Part shown: piece by piece, positions 25,509-35,646 of the stretch
Numbering within the stretch: the stretch's first letter is position 1
How the letters are laid out: the number at the start of each line of letters is the position of its first letter
Assembly (NCBI GenBank): GCA_958296105.1
Contig: OY282441.1
Coordinates: 1,727,585-1,791,584 of the forward strand
Length of the DNA stretch: 64,000 bases
Direction of reading: 5' to 3'
Origin: an uncultured Dehalococcoidia bacterium
GTDB taxonomy: Bacteria > Chloroflexota > Dehalococcoidia > Lucifugimonadales > UBA1123
Position numbers and translations under genes: made by a program
The notes under the pieces: model-generated
What the model was told of the DNA's origin: nothing
The model's database searches: none
The model's input: the letters and a program-made list of their open reading frames with translations, nothing else

Positions 25509-26027
25509 TCAGGACGCAGGAGGCGGCTCGTCGAATGGCGCGCCGCTGGCTTCGGCATCCATACGCCGCCGGTTCCACTCCGTCCAGAGGCGGCGCTCTT
25601 GCGCAAGGGCTTCGGCACGCACTTCAGCCTCCCGCCTCTCGGCTTCCGCCTTCTGCTTTTCCAGCATGGGCTTGAGGAACTTGTTCGTGAGGTATCGCGC
25701 TGTAACCATTATAAATCCTCCCAGTAGATCCAAGGTCGATACTATCATTATCGCATAGATTACGATAAGCGGCGTGGCTGGAGCCGCCCCGGACCCAATC
25801 GCAATCGCGGTTTGCCGAATTCCCTCGTGCCTTCCGCTCGCAATCTCTTCCCACGCTATCAGCGCCGTCCAGCCAATCGTCATCGCAAATATGAGAGCCG
25901 CGCACCAAGGCACCCACTTCCTCGCCACGTTCAGGGGCGATTCGAGATCGTCCGAAGGGCGCTTGTCCTTCTCCCCGCGACGGGGTTCGGAGTCCGGGCC
26001 GCCCTCTGGTCGCTCGTCATCACTCAT
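25509..26027 (-). CDS. two-span membrane protein with cytoplasmic coiled coil
   Basis: 172 residues, family not recognised. A charged N-terminus of ~35 residues is followed by two spans (VPWCAALIFAMTIGWTALIAW and PLIVIYAIMIVSTLDLLGGF). The tail is a coiled coil with KAEAERREAE units, ending EPPPAS. ATG 26027 overlaps the prfA stop by 8 bases, so it is the second gene of the prfA operon. An internal ATG with GGGAGG before the coiled coil might give a soluble short form. Confidence 0.75.
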   Translation of the reverse strand: MSDDERPEGGPDSEPRRGEKDKRPSDDLESPLNVARKWVPWCAALIFAMTIGWTALIAWEEIASGRHEGIRQTAIAIGSGAAPATPLIVIYAIMIVSTLDLLGGFIMVTARYLTNKFLKPMLEKQKAEAERREAEVRAEALAQERRLWTEWNRRRMDAEASGAPFDEPPPAS

Positions 26028-27093
26028 ACCCGCTCTCCGCCAGCTTGCGCGTCTGCTCCTCTTCCAGCAGCGCGTCTATGACGGCGTCGATCTCGCCGTC
26101 TAGGGCTTGGGCGAGACTGTGGACGGTGAGGCCTATACGATGGTCGGTAATCCTGCTCTGGGGGAAGTTGTACGTTCTGACGCGCTCGGATCGGTCGCCG
26201 CTTCCCACCTGCGAGCGTCGCGCGTCCGAGCGCTCGCGCTGCTGGCGCTCCACCTCCTGCGCGTACAGCCTCGACCTCAGCACCGCCATCGCCTTCTCCT
26301 TGTTCTTGAGCTGGCTTCGCTCGTCCTGGCAGATGGCTATGATGCCAGTGGGCTTGTGCGTAACGCGAATGGCGGTCGCCACCTTCTGGACGTTCTGGCC
26401 GCCGTGTCCGGATGCGTGGAACACGTCGATCTGGAGGTCGTCCTGGCCTATCTCGATGTCGACCTCCTCGGCCTCGGGCAGTACGGCGACGGTCGCGGCG
26501 GACGTGTGAATCCGTCCGCTGGACTCGGTGACCGGCACCCGCTGCACGCGGTGAACGCCGCTCTCGTGCTTGAGGCGCGAGTAGGCGCCCTTCCCTCGAA
26601 CCTCGAATACGATCTCTTTTACCGCGCCGATTCCGGTCTCGTTGAGGTCTATCACCTCGGTCTTCCAGCTCCGGCGCTGGGCGTATCGGCTGTACATGCG
26701 GTAGAGATCGGCAGCGAACAGCCCCGCCTCGTCCCCTCCGGTTCCCGCGCGGATCTCGACGATGACGTTCTTGTCGTCGTTGGGGTCTCTGGGTACGAGC
26801 GCGAGCTTCAGCTCGGACTCGGCGGCATCGCGGCGACGCTCTAGCTCAGTCAGCTCCTCGCGCGCCAGCTCGACCAATTCCTCGTCAGACTCGTCCCGCA
26901 GCATGGCGCGAAGGTCGTCCATCTCGGAATCCGCGGCGCGGATATCCCGAGACAGGCGCACGACGTCGCGAAGCTGCGCCTGCTCTCTGGCAAGCGCCTC
27001 GATTCGAGTGTAATCGACGGCTACCTCCGGATCGGACATCATCCGGTCCAGCTCCTCGAACCGATCTTCGACTTTCTGCATTCTCTCTAGCAT
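26020..27093 (-). CDS. prfA: peptide chain release factor 1
   Basis: 357 residues. RF1 reads UAA and UAG stops and triggers peptide release. The catalytic loop HASGHGGQNVQKVATAIR holds GGQ, and VTESSGRIHTSAATVAVLPE is the RF1-type segment. ATG 27093 is chosen because GGGAGAG is about 8 bases upstream; the frame to 27111 adds only a few residues. It heads the operon prfA, membrane protein, prmC, so factor and modifying enzyme are coexpressed. Confidence 0.95.
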   Translation of the reverse strand: MLERMQKVEDRFEELDRMMSDPEVAVDYTRIEALAREQAQLRDVVRLSRDIRAADSEMDDLRAMLRDESDEELVELAREELTELERRRDAAESELKLALVPRDPNDDKNVIVEIRAGTGGDEAGLFAADLYRMYSRYAQRRSWKTEVIDLNETGIGAVKEIVFEVRGKGAYSRLKHESGVHRVQRVPVTESSGRIHTSAATVAVLPEAEEVDIEIGQDDLQIDVFHASGHGGQNVQKVATAIRVTHKPTGIIAICQDERSQLKNKEKAMAVLRSRLYAQEVERQQRERSDARRSQVGSGDRSERVRTYNFPQSRITDHRIGLTVHSLAQALDGEIDAVIDALLEEEQTRKLAESGYE

Positions 27094-27181
27094 GGCAACT
27101 CTCCCGCCCACAGTTTACATTTTGGGGCTGCCGATTGTCAGGCGATGCGGTTTCAAGGTATTCTCTACGTTCGGGGGAAGT

Positions 27182-30100
27182 ATGAGATACGGACAGGAAC
27201 AGTTGGCGCGCGATTCGTCGATGAAGAGGCCGCGCGCACCGAAGGTCGCAGCGCAGATGTCGCTTACCGTCCTCGCCTTCATCGCGCTGGCGATGGTCGC
27301 GCTGGCGGACTCGCCCCGCTCCCACGCGGACAGTGGCGAGGGCGACGCTCCGCCCATCGACATGGAGGAGATCACACCAGACGGTGACCTCCCCATCCCC
27401 ATAGACATAGACGACCCGAACGACCTCTTGCCGGTCTTCTTGGACGATGAGCGCGGCGGCGACCTTTCCACATTGCTCACCAGCAAGAAGACGGGTGAAG
27501 ACGAACCTTCGCTCGATGGCAAGAAGGCCGATGAAGACGACCTTCCCTTCCCGCTGGCTTGGGAGAAGCGCGGCGATACGGTCAGCGACGGCGAGGTCGA
27601 CCTCTCCCCCGATATACTCGGTGAGAAGCCCAAACCCAAGTATCCGACACTGATGTCCTCGCTCGACCGTCTCGTCGTGGACGTGGAGACGGGGGTTCTC
27701 TCCGCCGCGGACGCCGTCAAGCAGACGCCCATGCGCGACGAGTCGGATTCGGGCGTGGCGGTCACGGTCTACGCATCGGAAGACATATCCGCCGCAAAGA
27801 GATTTCTGGCGGACAGGGGCGTGGAGATCAGGAACGTCGGCAAGACGTATCTCGAAGCCTACGTTCCGATGAACCTTCTCGGCGAGGTGTCCGAGCAGCC
27901 CGGCGTCATCCGAGTCCAGACGATCGTCGGGCCGCAGATCGACCAAACTACGCCCGACCCCTGCATAACCGATCTCGGCAGCCTGTCCGCGCCGGTGTCG
28001 CGCGCAGGCTCGTGGTCGAGCGAGTGCGAATCCGAAAGACGCGCAGGCAGATACTCGCGCTACTACACCTTCACGCTGGCGCAGAATTCATTCGTGAACA
28101 TAGACCTCGCCTCCCCGACGGTGGACACCTATCTGAGGCTGATGATCGGCGCGGGCAAATCCGGCGGCTTGATCGCATTCAACGACGACGGCGGCGAGGG
28201 CACCAACTCGCGCATACGGAGACGGCTCCCCCCAGGCGCTTACACGATAGAAGCCACGACCTTCAGCGCCATGACAGAGGGCAGCTTCACCATCGAGATC
28301 GAGACCTCGATTCCGCAGATATGCCCGCCGACGTCTCTGAACTTGGCATCAGGCAATGCGACCAGTTCGAGCGCATGGGTGGACACGTGCGAATCCGCGA
28401 ATCTCATCGGACATCGGGCGCGGCACTACAGCTTCACTCTGGCGCGAGACTCGTTCGTGACCATCCAGCTGGAATCCCCAGACGTGGATACCCGCATGTA
28501 CCTGATTTTTGGCGCGTCCTCGACCGGAAGCGTGATCGCCGGCACGGACATAGTTGGGGGGAGCATCCCAACTTCCACCTCGTATCTGGAGCAGACGCTT
28601 CCGTCTGGCGCGTACACAATCGAGGCAACTACGTTCCAAGCGGGCTACGCAGGCAATTTCACGCTCACCGTCAGCGCCACTCCAGCCACCTCCGTGCCCT
28701 CGATCCAGTGCGGGACCAATGTGACCAATCGACTATCGCGTTCAAGGACTTGGACTCTGGCGAGCAGTTGGAGCTACGGCTGTGATGCCTTCCGTATCTT
28801 GGACAGGCACGCGCGCTACTACTACTTCACGCTCACCGAAGAGCAACACGTCACAGTAGACCTGACGTCTCTCGACGCGGACACCTACATGCTCCTACTT
28901 CAGCTTTTCTCGGATGGAAGCCAAAGGCAGATAGCCGGAAACGACGACGGCGGGGCGGGAACCAACTCGCGCATACGAAGCGTGCTGCCCCCCGGAAGAT
29001 ATGTGATCATAGCGACTACTGTCTTTCCCAACGTCACCGGCAGGTTCGCGCTCAGAATAGTCGCAGCTGGCAGCGTGTGCCAAGACACGCTGGGAGCGGT
29101 CTCGGGAACGGAGACCGTCACGGGCAGCTTTGCCGCAGGGTGCGATGACCTGCATCGTCCGGGGGCTTATGGGCGCTACTACACCTTCACGCTGGCGCAG
29201 GACTCGACCATCGCCATCGACCTCACTTCCTCGAACGCAGACACGTTCATGTACCTGCTTAGCGGCGCGTCCTCGACTGGGGCCATACTCGCACGGAGCG
29301 ACGACGGCGGCGCAGGCACGAACTCGCGCATAAGCGGCACTGTCGTTGCCGGAAGCTACACGGTGGCTGCCACGACCGACGAACCCGGCGACGAGGGCAA
29401 CTTCACCTTGACGATAAGCGCCGAGCCAATCGCTCCGCCTCGAAACATCTGCGAGGCGTCCATAGGGCGGATTCACGTCAGGGCGACCCGCTCCGCCAGC
29501 TTTGGCGCGGAGTGCGACTCCACGAGCCGCCGAGGCAGATACGCTCGCTACTACAGCTTCTCGCTGGAGCGGTTCTCGCACGTGACGATAAACCTGACGT
29601 CTTTCAACGCGGACACGTACCTGTACCTGCTGCAAGGCTTCGGGGCGTCCGGCGCGTCGCTCGCCTTCGACGACGACGGCGGGCCGGGATCCAACTCGCG
29701 CATAAGCGCCGCGCTGACGGCAGGCGACTACACGGTCGAAGCCACGACCTTCCGCGCCGCGGACGAGGGCGACTTCACGCTCGCCATAGCCGTCTCGGAG
29801 TTCGAGCTCTCGCCCCAGTGCATAAACCAGCTCGGGACGATCCGCGGAAAGGTGGTGCGCTCCGGCGTGTGGAGCGATGGCTGCCACGCGCCGCACCTTC
29901 CCAGTTTGGTGCGCCACTACGGATTCACGCTCACAGAAGACTCGCACGTCACGATAGACCTGATTTCCTCAGTCGATAAATTGTTGATACTGCTGAGAGG
30001 GTCGGAAACGTCCTCCCCTTTCATCACGTCCTCCCCTTTCACCACCACCGCGGGCGACGACGCGCGCATACGCGCCGCGCTGACGGCAGGCGACTACTTG

Positions 30101-33100
30101 GTGAGAGCCACGTCCCTCGTCGGCGCCGGCGCTTTCTCGCTCGTAATCGACGCGTCCCCGGGCAAGATCACCAGCCAAGGGGCGGCGGCACACGGAGCGC
30201 CGGGCTGGAACGCTCTCGGATTCACTGGCGAAGGTGTCAGGGTGGGCATCATAGACGGCGGATTCCGAGGTTACAGCGCCCTCGTCGGAACGGAGCTGCC
30301 CGAGCCGCTGGGCGAAAGGTGCTACAACCGTTCAGGCATCATCGACTGCGATGCCACCACCTCGACTCACGGCACGGAGGTCGCCGAGGCTGTGGTGGAC
30401 ATTGCGCCGGACGTGTCCCTGTATCTGGCGGACCCGCATACGCGGGGAGACCTGTTCCGCACGGTGGACTGGATGATTTCGGAGCGCGTATCCGTCATCA
30501 ACCAGTCGCTGAGCTACGCTTGGGACGGACCCGGAGACGGAACATCCCCATTTGAAGACAGCCCGCTCGCCGCGGTGGATCGCGCCGTGCGCGGCGGCAT
30601 CGTGTGGGTCAACTCGGCGGGAAACACCGGCGGAGATGTTTGGCTCGGGAGCTACTCGGACGCCGACGGGGACGGGCTGATCGAGTTCAGCGCAGGAGAC
30701 GAAACCAACTCCGTCCAGACTTCTGGCATCTCGATTCCGTACCTCTTCGAGCTGCGCTGGGAAGACAGCTGGACAGGGGCGAGGCGCGACCTCGACCTAT
30801 ATCTCATAGATTCCCAGAACCGAGTCGTGGCGTACAGCGCGGATCCGCAATACGGAGAGATGGGCCAAATCCCCTACGAGAGCATCTTTTTACCGCTCCG
30901 CCTACAGAGAGGTCTGTACCGAGTGGTCGTCAGGCACGCCGCCGGGGACGCTCCCGCATGGGTGCAGATGAGAAATTTCCGGCCCGGCCTCGCTCTGGAG
31001 CATGGATCGAGGGGCAGCATCGGCAACCCGGCAGAGAGCGCGAACCCCGGAATGCTGGCGGCCGGCGCCGCGCCGTGGTTCGACACGGACAGGGTCGAGT
31101 CGTTCAGCGCGCGCGGGCCAACTACGGACGGCAGGGTGAAGCCCGACGTGGTCGGCGCGGACGGCGGCATCTCCGCAGCTGGAAACGGAGATTACTTCTA
31201 CGGCACCAGCCAAGCGGCTCCGCACGTCGCGGGCATTGCCGCGCTCGCGCGCCAGCGCTTCCCGTATCTCGACGCGCAGGATACAGCGCGGTACATCGAA
31301 GATCATGCCGCGCCGCGCCCCGCGCAGCCGGGCGGGACGATCGAAGTCCCCAACAACGTCTGGGGCTACGGACTGGCTCAGCTGCCGCCAGTTCTGCCGG
31401 AAGTCTTGCGCGGACACAGCCTCGACGCTGCGAACCCCGATGATGGAGACTTGGCAGGATACTCGGTCTCCGTAAGCGCGGATGGAGGAACCATCGTCGC
31501 CGGCGCGTTCGGAGACGACGAAAACGGCAGCCTCAGCGGAGCGGCATACGTCTTCACCGAGCCAGTCGGCGGCTGGGGATCCGGCACCACGACCAGCGCG
31601 GTGAAGCTCACGGCGGAGAGCGGCTCGGCGGGAGACAGATTCGGCTATTCGGTGGCGGTGAGCGCGGACGGCGAAACCATCGCAGTCGGAGCGTGGGGAG
31701 ACAGCTCGGAGAAAGGCGCGGCATACGTCTTCACCAAGCCAGCCGACGGATGGACTGCCACGACCAGCGCGGCGAAGCTCACCGCAGCGGACAGAAATGT
31801 TCGAGGCTTCTTCGGATTATCGGTCTCCGTGAGCGAGGACGGCAGCGCAATCATCGCAGGCGCACCCGGAAACCTCGAAGACGGCAGCGCCACAGGCGCG
31901 GCATACGTCTTCACCAAGCCAGCCGACGGATGGACTGCCACCACCAGCGCGGCTAAGCTCACCGCGGCGGACAGGGAGGCGGGGGACAGGTTCGGAGCAT
32001 CGGTGGCGATGAGCGCGGACGGCGGCACGGCGGCAGTGGGCGCGTGGAGGGAAAGTTCGACGAAAGGCGCGGCATACGTCTTCACCAAGCCAGCCGGCGG
32101 ATGGACTGCCGCCACCAGCGCGGCTAAGCTCACGGCGGCGGACGGGGAGGCGTGGTCTCGGTTCGGCACGGAGGCGGCGGTGAGCGCGGACGGCGAAACC
32201 ATCGCGGTCGGAGCGTGGGGAGACAGCTCGTCGAAAGGCGCGGCATACGTCTTCACCAAGCCAGCCGACGGATGGACTGCCACCACCAGCGCGGCTAAGC
32301 TCACGGCGGCGGACGGGGAGGCGGGGGACACATTCGGCGCGCGGGTGGCGATGAGCGCGGACGGCGAAACCATCGCGGTCGGAGCGTGGGAGAGAAATTT
32401 GTCGAAAGGCGCGGCATACGTGTTCGAGATGCCAGCCGGCGGATGGACTGCCACTACCAACGCGGCAAAGCTCACGGACGGCGTTTCGGCAGCCCTGAGC
32501 GCGGACGGCGGCGCGCTGGTCGTCGGCAGCTGGGTTGGGAGTATGGCGCGCGGCGGGGGTGAAGTGGGCGTGTTCCGCCGCCCAGCCGACGGATGGGTGG
32601 AAGGTCGGTCATCTATCGAAAGTCTGCGGCTTCTCGCGCTGTCCGTCGACCCCGGCAGTCGAATAGGCAGCTCTCTGGATGTGAGCGAAGACGGGAGCGC
32701 GGCAGCGGTGGGCGCGCCGGGGGACGACGCCAACGGGGACGAATCAGGCGCGGCATACGTGTTCAGCCGACCGCTCAGCGGGTGGAGCGGCTCCTCCACT
32801 AGCGCCAAGCTCACGGCGAGCGACGGAAGCGAGGGGGACGAGTTCGGAAGCTCCGTCGGCATCAGCTCGGACGGCGGCGCGGTGGCGGTCGCCGCGCCCA
32901 ATCATGGGAGCGGCGCGGCATACGTGTTCACCAAGCCGGTCGGTGGCTGGACTGCCCCCACGTCCACGTCCGCCAAGCTCAGCGCCCGCGCTGAAGACTC
33001 GGGCAGCGGTTTCGGATATTCAGTGGCAGTCAGTGGAGACGGGAGTACGATCGTCGTAGGCGCGCCATACTACAACGGAAACAGTGGCGCGGCATACGTG

Positions 33101-35539
33101 TTCACCAAGCCAGCCGGCGGCTGGACTGCCACGACCAGTGCGGCATTCACGGTGGCAAGTCTCACGGCGGGAGACGAATTCGGCATCTCTGTATCCGTGA
33201 GCGCGGACGGCGGCGCGGTGGCGGTCGGCGCGCCCAATCATGGGAGCGGCGCGGCATACGTCTTCACCAAGCCGAACGGCGGATGGACTGCCACGACCAG
33301 CGCGGCAAGGCTCACGGCGGCAAGCGGCGCGGCGGGAGACGAATTCGGCATATCGGTATCCGTGAGCGGAGACGGCGGCGCGGTCGCAGTCGGCGCGCCC
33401 AATCACGGCGGGGCGGGCGCGGCATACATGTTCACCAAGCCGAACGGCGGCTGGACTGCCACGACCAGCGCGGCGAAGCTCGCGCATGACGGCTCGAACG
33501 GAGACCTCTTCGGCATCTCTGTATCCACCAATGGGGATGGCAGCCTGATAGTGGCTGGCGCGTCGAATGACGATTTTTACGGGGCAAGCGCCGGCTCCGC
33601 ATACGTGTTCGCCAAGCCGAACGGCGGCTGGGCGAGCGACGCCGCGCGCGCCAAGCTGACCGAGCCGAAGCGCACTTTCGCAAACAGCAAGTTTGGGTCA
33701 GCCGTGTCCGTGGGCGGAGACACCATAGCGGTGGGCGGCCCAAGCCTGACGGGAAGCGCATACGTGTTCGAGATGGCGGACGCGCCCCAGCCAACGCCGG
33801 TTGTGAATGCCGCCCCCGCCAGCGTGACGGAGGGACTCAGCGGCACGTCAGTCGCCGAGTTCGCCATCACCCTGTCCGCCGCCAGCGCGAAGACGGTCTC
33901 GGTGGAGTATTTCACGTCCGAGACGTCCGGGACGAACGCGGCTGCGCCCGGAGAAGACTATATCCACGCCAGCGGAACGCTGACGTTCCAGCCGGGCGAT
34001 ACTCTAGAGACGGCGCGGATAACAGTCGTGGGCAACACGGTCGCAGAGCCGAGCGAAACCTTCACCCTCACGCTCAAAGACGCCGTGAACGCCGAGATAT
34101 CCGAAAACGCCTCCAGCTCCAGCGCCACGATCATAGACGCCGGCACTGGCGGCGGTGGTGGAGGAGGCGGTGGCGGTGGCGGCGGTGGCGGCGGTGGTGG
34201 AGGCGGCGGCGGTAGCTCGCGCCGAGTTCCGGACCCGGTGATAGCCTTCTCGCCGTCCATCATCTCGTTCATAGCCGAGAAGGGCGGCGGCGCGCCCGCG
34301 CCGCGTCGGTTCGAGGTGTGGAACGCCGAACGGGGAAGAATGGGATTCAGCGTCTCCTCGAATGCGCGCTGGCTTTCGCTCTCGCCTGCTCGTGAGCTTT
34401 CCGAAGGCCCGAACGACCAGAAGAACATAACTGCGAGCGCGAACCCGTCCGGCTTAGAGATCGGCTCGCACAGAGCCACGATAACGATAACGCAGATCGG
34501 GGGCGATGAGTCGTCCGACAGCCTAGCTGTGACGCTGACGATAACGGGCGACGATTCGACCAGAAGCACAGTGTCGCCGCAGTCCGCCGCGAGCGTCGAG
34601 CTTCCGGATTCGAGTGTGAGCCTGTCGGTGCCGCCGGGCGCGGTGACGGAGAGATCGGAGATCCGAGTAACGAAGGTGGACGCGGCGACGCTCGGCGCGC
34701 CGCCGAGCGTGAACGAGCGCGTCGTGCTGACAGTGGAGCTGAACACGTACCGAGTGGGCGGGACGAACCCCATCGAAACCACCTACTCCGCCCCGATGGA
34801 TCTGAGGTTCGCGCTGCCGCAGAGCGCGGAAGGGGCGTGCGCCGCCGGCCGCGTCAGCGTGTACCGCGTCGACGGCGGGCTGTGGGAACGTCTCGAACAC
34901 CGATGCGAGACTGACGCCGCCGGCCGCGTATGGGCGGTTACGGAGCTTATCCGCTTCAGCAAGTTCGCCATGTCCATATCCGAGGATCTGCCCACTCCCA
35001 GCCCGACGCCGTCACCAACGCCGACCGCCACACCCGCGCCGAAGGTAGTCTCCGCGCCGAAGCCAACCCCTGCGCCGTCCGCTACGCCGTCACCAACGCC
35101 TACTGCCACGCCCGCGCCGTCCGCCACGCCAACGCCGTCCGCCACGCCCGCGCCTACTGCCACGCCATCACCAACGTCGACCGCCACACCCGCGCCTACT
35201 GCCACGCCGTCGCCAACGTCGACCGCCACGCCCGCGCCTACTGCCACGCCGTCACCAACGCCTACTGCCTCTCCGACGTCTGTTCCCCCCACGCCGAGCG
35301 CCACCCCCTCCCCGAGCGCGACGGCATCGGCGACGGCGGCTCCCACTCCGCCCGCGCCCGTATCCTTCGCGCTTCAGCCCACGCCGTCCGCCGTCCCCGC
35401 GCCTGAGTCAATGGCAGGCGGCGCAGAGACGGGAGCATCGAGCGCCGCCCCGATCATCGCCCTCGTCGTCATGCTGACGCTTGCGGCGGCGAGCATCGCG
35501 TTCTTCCTGTGGCGAAGCGCCAGAGCGCGGGGCGCGTAG
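27182..35539 (+). CDS. giant surface-anchored subtilisin-like protease with PPC, FG-GAP and Calx-beta domains
   Basis: 2785 residues from ATG 27182 (GGGGGAAG just upstream). Order: signal peptide (SLTVLAFIALAMVALA), acidic propeptide-like part, six PPC-type beta domains (about 262-995) each with an RYYxFTL strand and DDGGxGTNSRI loop, and an S8 catalytic domain (998-1403) with Asp1025 in VGIIDGG, His1063 in STHGTEV and Ser1343 in GTSQAAPHVAG. Then come 14 FG-GAP-like units (1413-2200), a Calx-beta domain, 22 consecutive glycines (~2323-2345), a BACON-like and a ZU5-like domain, a Pro/Thr-rich stalk of TP repeats and a C-terminal membrane span with basic end. It is probably a cell-surface protease or adhesin standing off the membrane. 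PPC domains are usually C-terminal; here they precede the protease. Confidence 0.88.
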   Translation: MRYGQEQLARDSSMKRPRAPKVAAQMSLTVLAFIALAMVALADSPRSHADSGEGDAPPIDMEEITPDGDLPIPIDIDDPNDLLPVFLDDERGGDLSTLLTSKKTGEDEPSLDGKKADEDDLPFPLAWEKRGDTVSDGEVDLSPDILGEKPKPKYPTLMSSLDRLVVDVETGVLSAADAVKQTPMRDESDSGVAVTVYASEDISAAKRFLADRGVEIRNVGKTYLEAYVPMNLLGEVSEQPGVIRVQTIVGPQIDQTTPDPCITDLGSLSAPVSRAGSWSSECESERRAGRYSRYYTFTLAQNSFVNIDLASPTVDTYLRLMIGAGKSGGLIAFNDDGGEGTNSRIRRRLPPGAYTIEATTFSAMTEGSFTIEIETSIPQICPPTSLNLASGNATSSSAWVDTCESANLIGHRARHYSFTLARDSFVTIQLESPDVDTRMYLIFGASSTGSVIAGTDIVGGSIPTSTSYLEQTLPSGAYTIEATTFQAGYAGNFTLTVSATPATSVPSIQCGTNVTNRLSRSRTWTLASSWSYGCDAFRILDRHARYYYFTLTEEQHVTVDLTSLDADTYMLLLQLFSDGSQRQIAGNDDGGAGTNSRIRSVLPPGRYVIIATTVFPNVTGRFALRIVAAGSVCQDTLGAVSGTETVTGSFAAGCDDLHRPGAYGRYYTFTLAQDSTIAIDLTSSNADTFMYLLSGASSTGAILARSDDGGAGTNSRISGTVVAGSYTVAATTDEPGDEGNFTLTISAEPIAPPRNICEASIGRIHVRATRSASFGAECDSTSRRGRYARYYSFSLERFSHVTINLTSFNADTYLYLLQGFGASGASLAFDDDGGPGSNSRISAALTAGDYTVEATTFRAADEGDFTLAIAVSEFELSPQCINQLGTIRGKVVRSGVWSDGCHAPHLPSLVRHYGFTLTEDSHVTIDLISSVDKLLILLRGSETSSPFITSSPFTTTAGDDARIRAALTAGDYLVRATSLVGAGAFSLVIDASPGKITSQGAAAHGAPGWNALGFTGEGVRVGIIDGGFRGYSALVGTELPEPLGERCYNRSGIIDCDATTSTHGTEVAEAVVDIAPDVSLYLADPHTRGDLFRTVDWMISERVSVINQSLSYAWDGPGDGTSPFEDSPLAAVDRAVRGGIVWVNSAGNTGGDVWLGSYSDADGDGLIEFSAGDETNSVQTSGISIPYLFELRWEDSWTGARRDLDLYLIDSQNRVVAYSADPQYGEMGQIPYESIFLPLRLQRGLYRVVVRHAAGDAPAWVQMRNFRPGLALEHGSRGSIGNPAESANPGMLAAGAAPWFDTDRVESFSARGPTTDGRVKPDVVGADGGISAAGNGDYFYGTSQAAPHVAGIAALARQRFPYLDAQDTARYIEDHAAPRPAQPGGTIEVPNNVWGYGLAQLPPVLPEVLRGHSLDAANPDDGDLAGYSVSVSADGGTIVAGAFGDDENGSLSGAAYVFTEPVGGWGSGTTTSAVKLTAESGSAGDRFGYSVAVSADGETIAVGAWGDSSEKGAAYVFTKPADGWTATTSAAKLTAADRNVRGFFGLSVSVSEDGSAIIAGAPGNLEDGSATGAAYVFTKPADGWTATTSAAKLTAADREAGDRFGASVAMSADGGTAAVGAWRESSTKGAAYVFTKPAGGWTAATSAAKLTAADGEAWSRFGTEAAVSADGETIAVGAWGDSSSKGAAYVFTKPADGWTATTSAAKLTAADGEAGDTFGARVAMSADGETIAVGAWERNLSKGAAYVFEMPAGGWTATTNAAKLTDGVSAALSADGGALVVGSWVGSMARGGGEVGVFRRPADGWVEGRSSIESLRLLALSVDPGSRIGSSLDVSEDGSAAAVGAPGDDANGDESGAAYVFSRPLSGWSGSSTSAKLTASDGSEGDEFGSSVGISSDGGAVAVAAPNHGSGAAYVFTKPVGGWTAPTSTSAKLSARAEDSGSGFGYSVAVSGDGSTIVVGAPYYNGNSGAAYVFTKPAGGWTATTSAAFTVASLTAGDEFGISVSVSADGGAVAVGAPNHGSGAAYVFTKPNGGWTATTSAARLTAASGAAGDEFGISVSVSGDGGAVAVGAPNHGGAGAAYMFTKPNGGWTATTSAAKLAHDGSNGDLFGISVSTNGDGSLIVAGASNDDFYGASAGSAYVFAKPNGGWASDAARAKLTEPKRTFANSKFGSAVSVGGDTIAVGGPSLTGSAYVFEMADAPQPTPVVNAAPASVTEGLSGTSVAEFAITLSAASAKTVSVEYFTSETSGTNAAAPGEDYIHASGTLTFQPGDTLETARITVVGNTVAEPSETFTLTLKDAVNAEISENASSSSATIIDAGTGGGGGGGGGGGGGGGGGGGGGGSSRRVPDPVIAFSPSIISFIAEKGGGAPAPRRFEVWNAERGRMGFSVSSNARWLSLSPARELSEGPNDQKNITASANPSGLEIGSHRATITITQIGGDESSDSLAVTLTITGDDSTRSTVSPQSAASVELPDSSVSLSVPPGAVTERSEIRVTKVDAATLGAPPSVNERVVLTVELNTYRVGGTNPIETTYSAPMDLRFALPQSAEGACAAGRVSVYRVDGGLWERLEHRCETDAAGRVWAVTELIRFSKFAMSISEDLPTPSPTPSPTPTATPAPKVVSAPKPTPAPSATPSPTPTATPAPSATPTPSATPAPTATPSPTSTATPAPTATPSPTSTATPAPTATPSPTPTASPTSVPPTPSATPSPSATASATAAPTPPAPVSFALQPTPSAVPAPESMAGGAETGASSAAPIIALVVMLTLAAASIAFFLWRSARARGA
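34148..34215 (+). repeat. glycine-codon run (22 consecutive Gly)
   Basis: A GGN microsatellite inside the giant protease gene coding for 22 consecutive glycines between the Calx-beta and the next beta domain. The codons are mixed (GGC, GGT, GGA), so it is a selected flexible linker as much as a slippage product. Confidence 0.9.
34985..35410 (+). repeat. Pro/Thr/Ser/Ala stalk-coding repeats
   Basis: Degenerate direct repeats coding for TPSPT, TATPAP and SATP units that precede the C-terminal membrane span. Such stalks span the cell wall or glycan layer and are often O-glycosylated. Confidence 0.85.
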
Positions 35540-35599
35540 GACAGAATCGGGGATCGAACACGCCCCGCATCTGCCCAGCGAGGGATCGAACATCCCCCG
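35540..35599. other. intergenic with small hairpin and direct repeat
   Basis: GGGATCGAACA occurs twice (near 35550 and 35582) and GGGAT-N5-ATCCC at 35582-35596 can form a short hairpin. It may end transcription of the protease gene, but there is no T-run. Confidence 0.3.
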
Positions 35600-35629
35600 T
35601 TGACAAACTCCAACGCCATCTTCTATATT
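35600..35629 (+). promoter_or_regulatory. sigma70-type promoter of the metal-uptake operon
   Basis: TTGACA (35600-35605) and TATATT (35624-35629) with an 18-base spacer. Transcription would start near 35636, just ahead of the first operator-like palindrome, about 140 bases before the substrate-binding protein gene. Confidence 0.7.
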
Positions 35630-35646
35630 CTGTAGCCAACTAGCTT

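Larger units (their letters stand above)
24940..25736. repeat. imperfect tandem duplication spanning the membrane-protein/prmC junction
   Basis: Copy A (24940-25380) and copy B (25381-25736) each contain, on the minus strand, the 3' part of the membrane-protein gene, the ~55-base spacer and the first 24 codons of prmC. Breakpoints are inside both genes, so the outer genes stay intact and a spare 3' fragment plus a spare prmC 5' fragment lie in the middle. Copy A is longer because of expanded short coding repeats. Confidence 0.93.
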
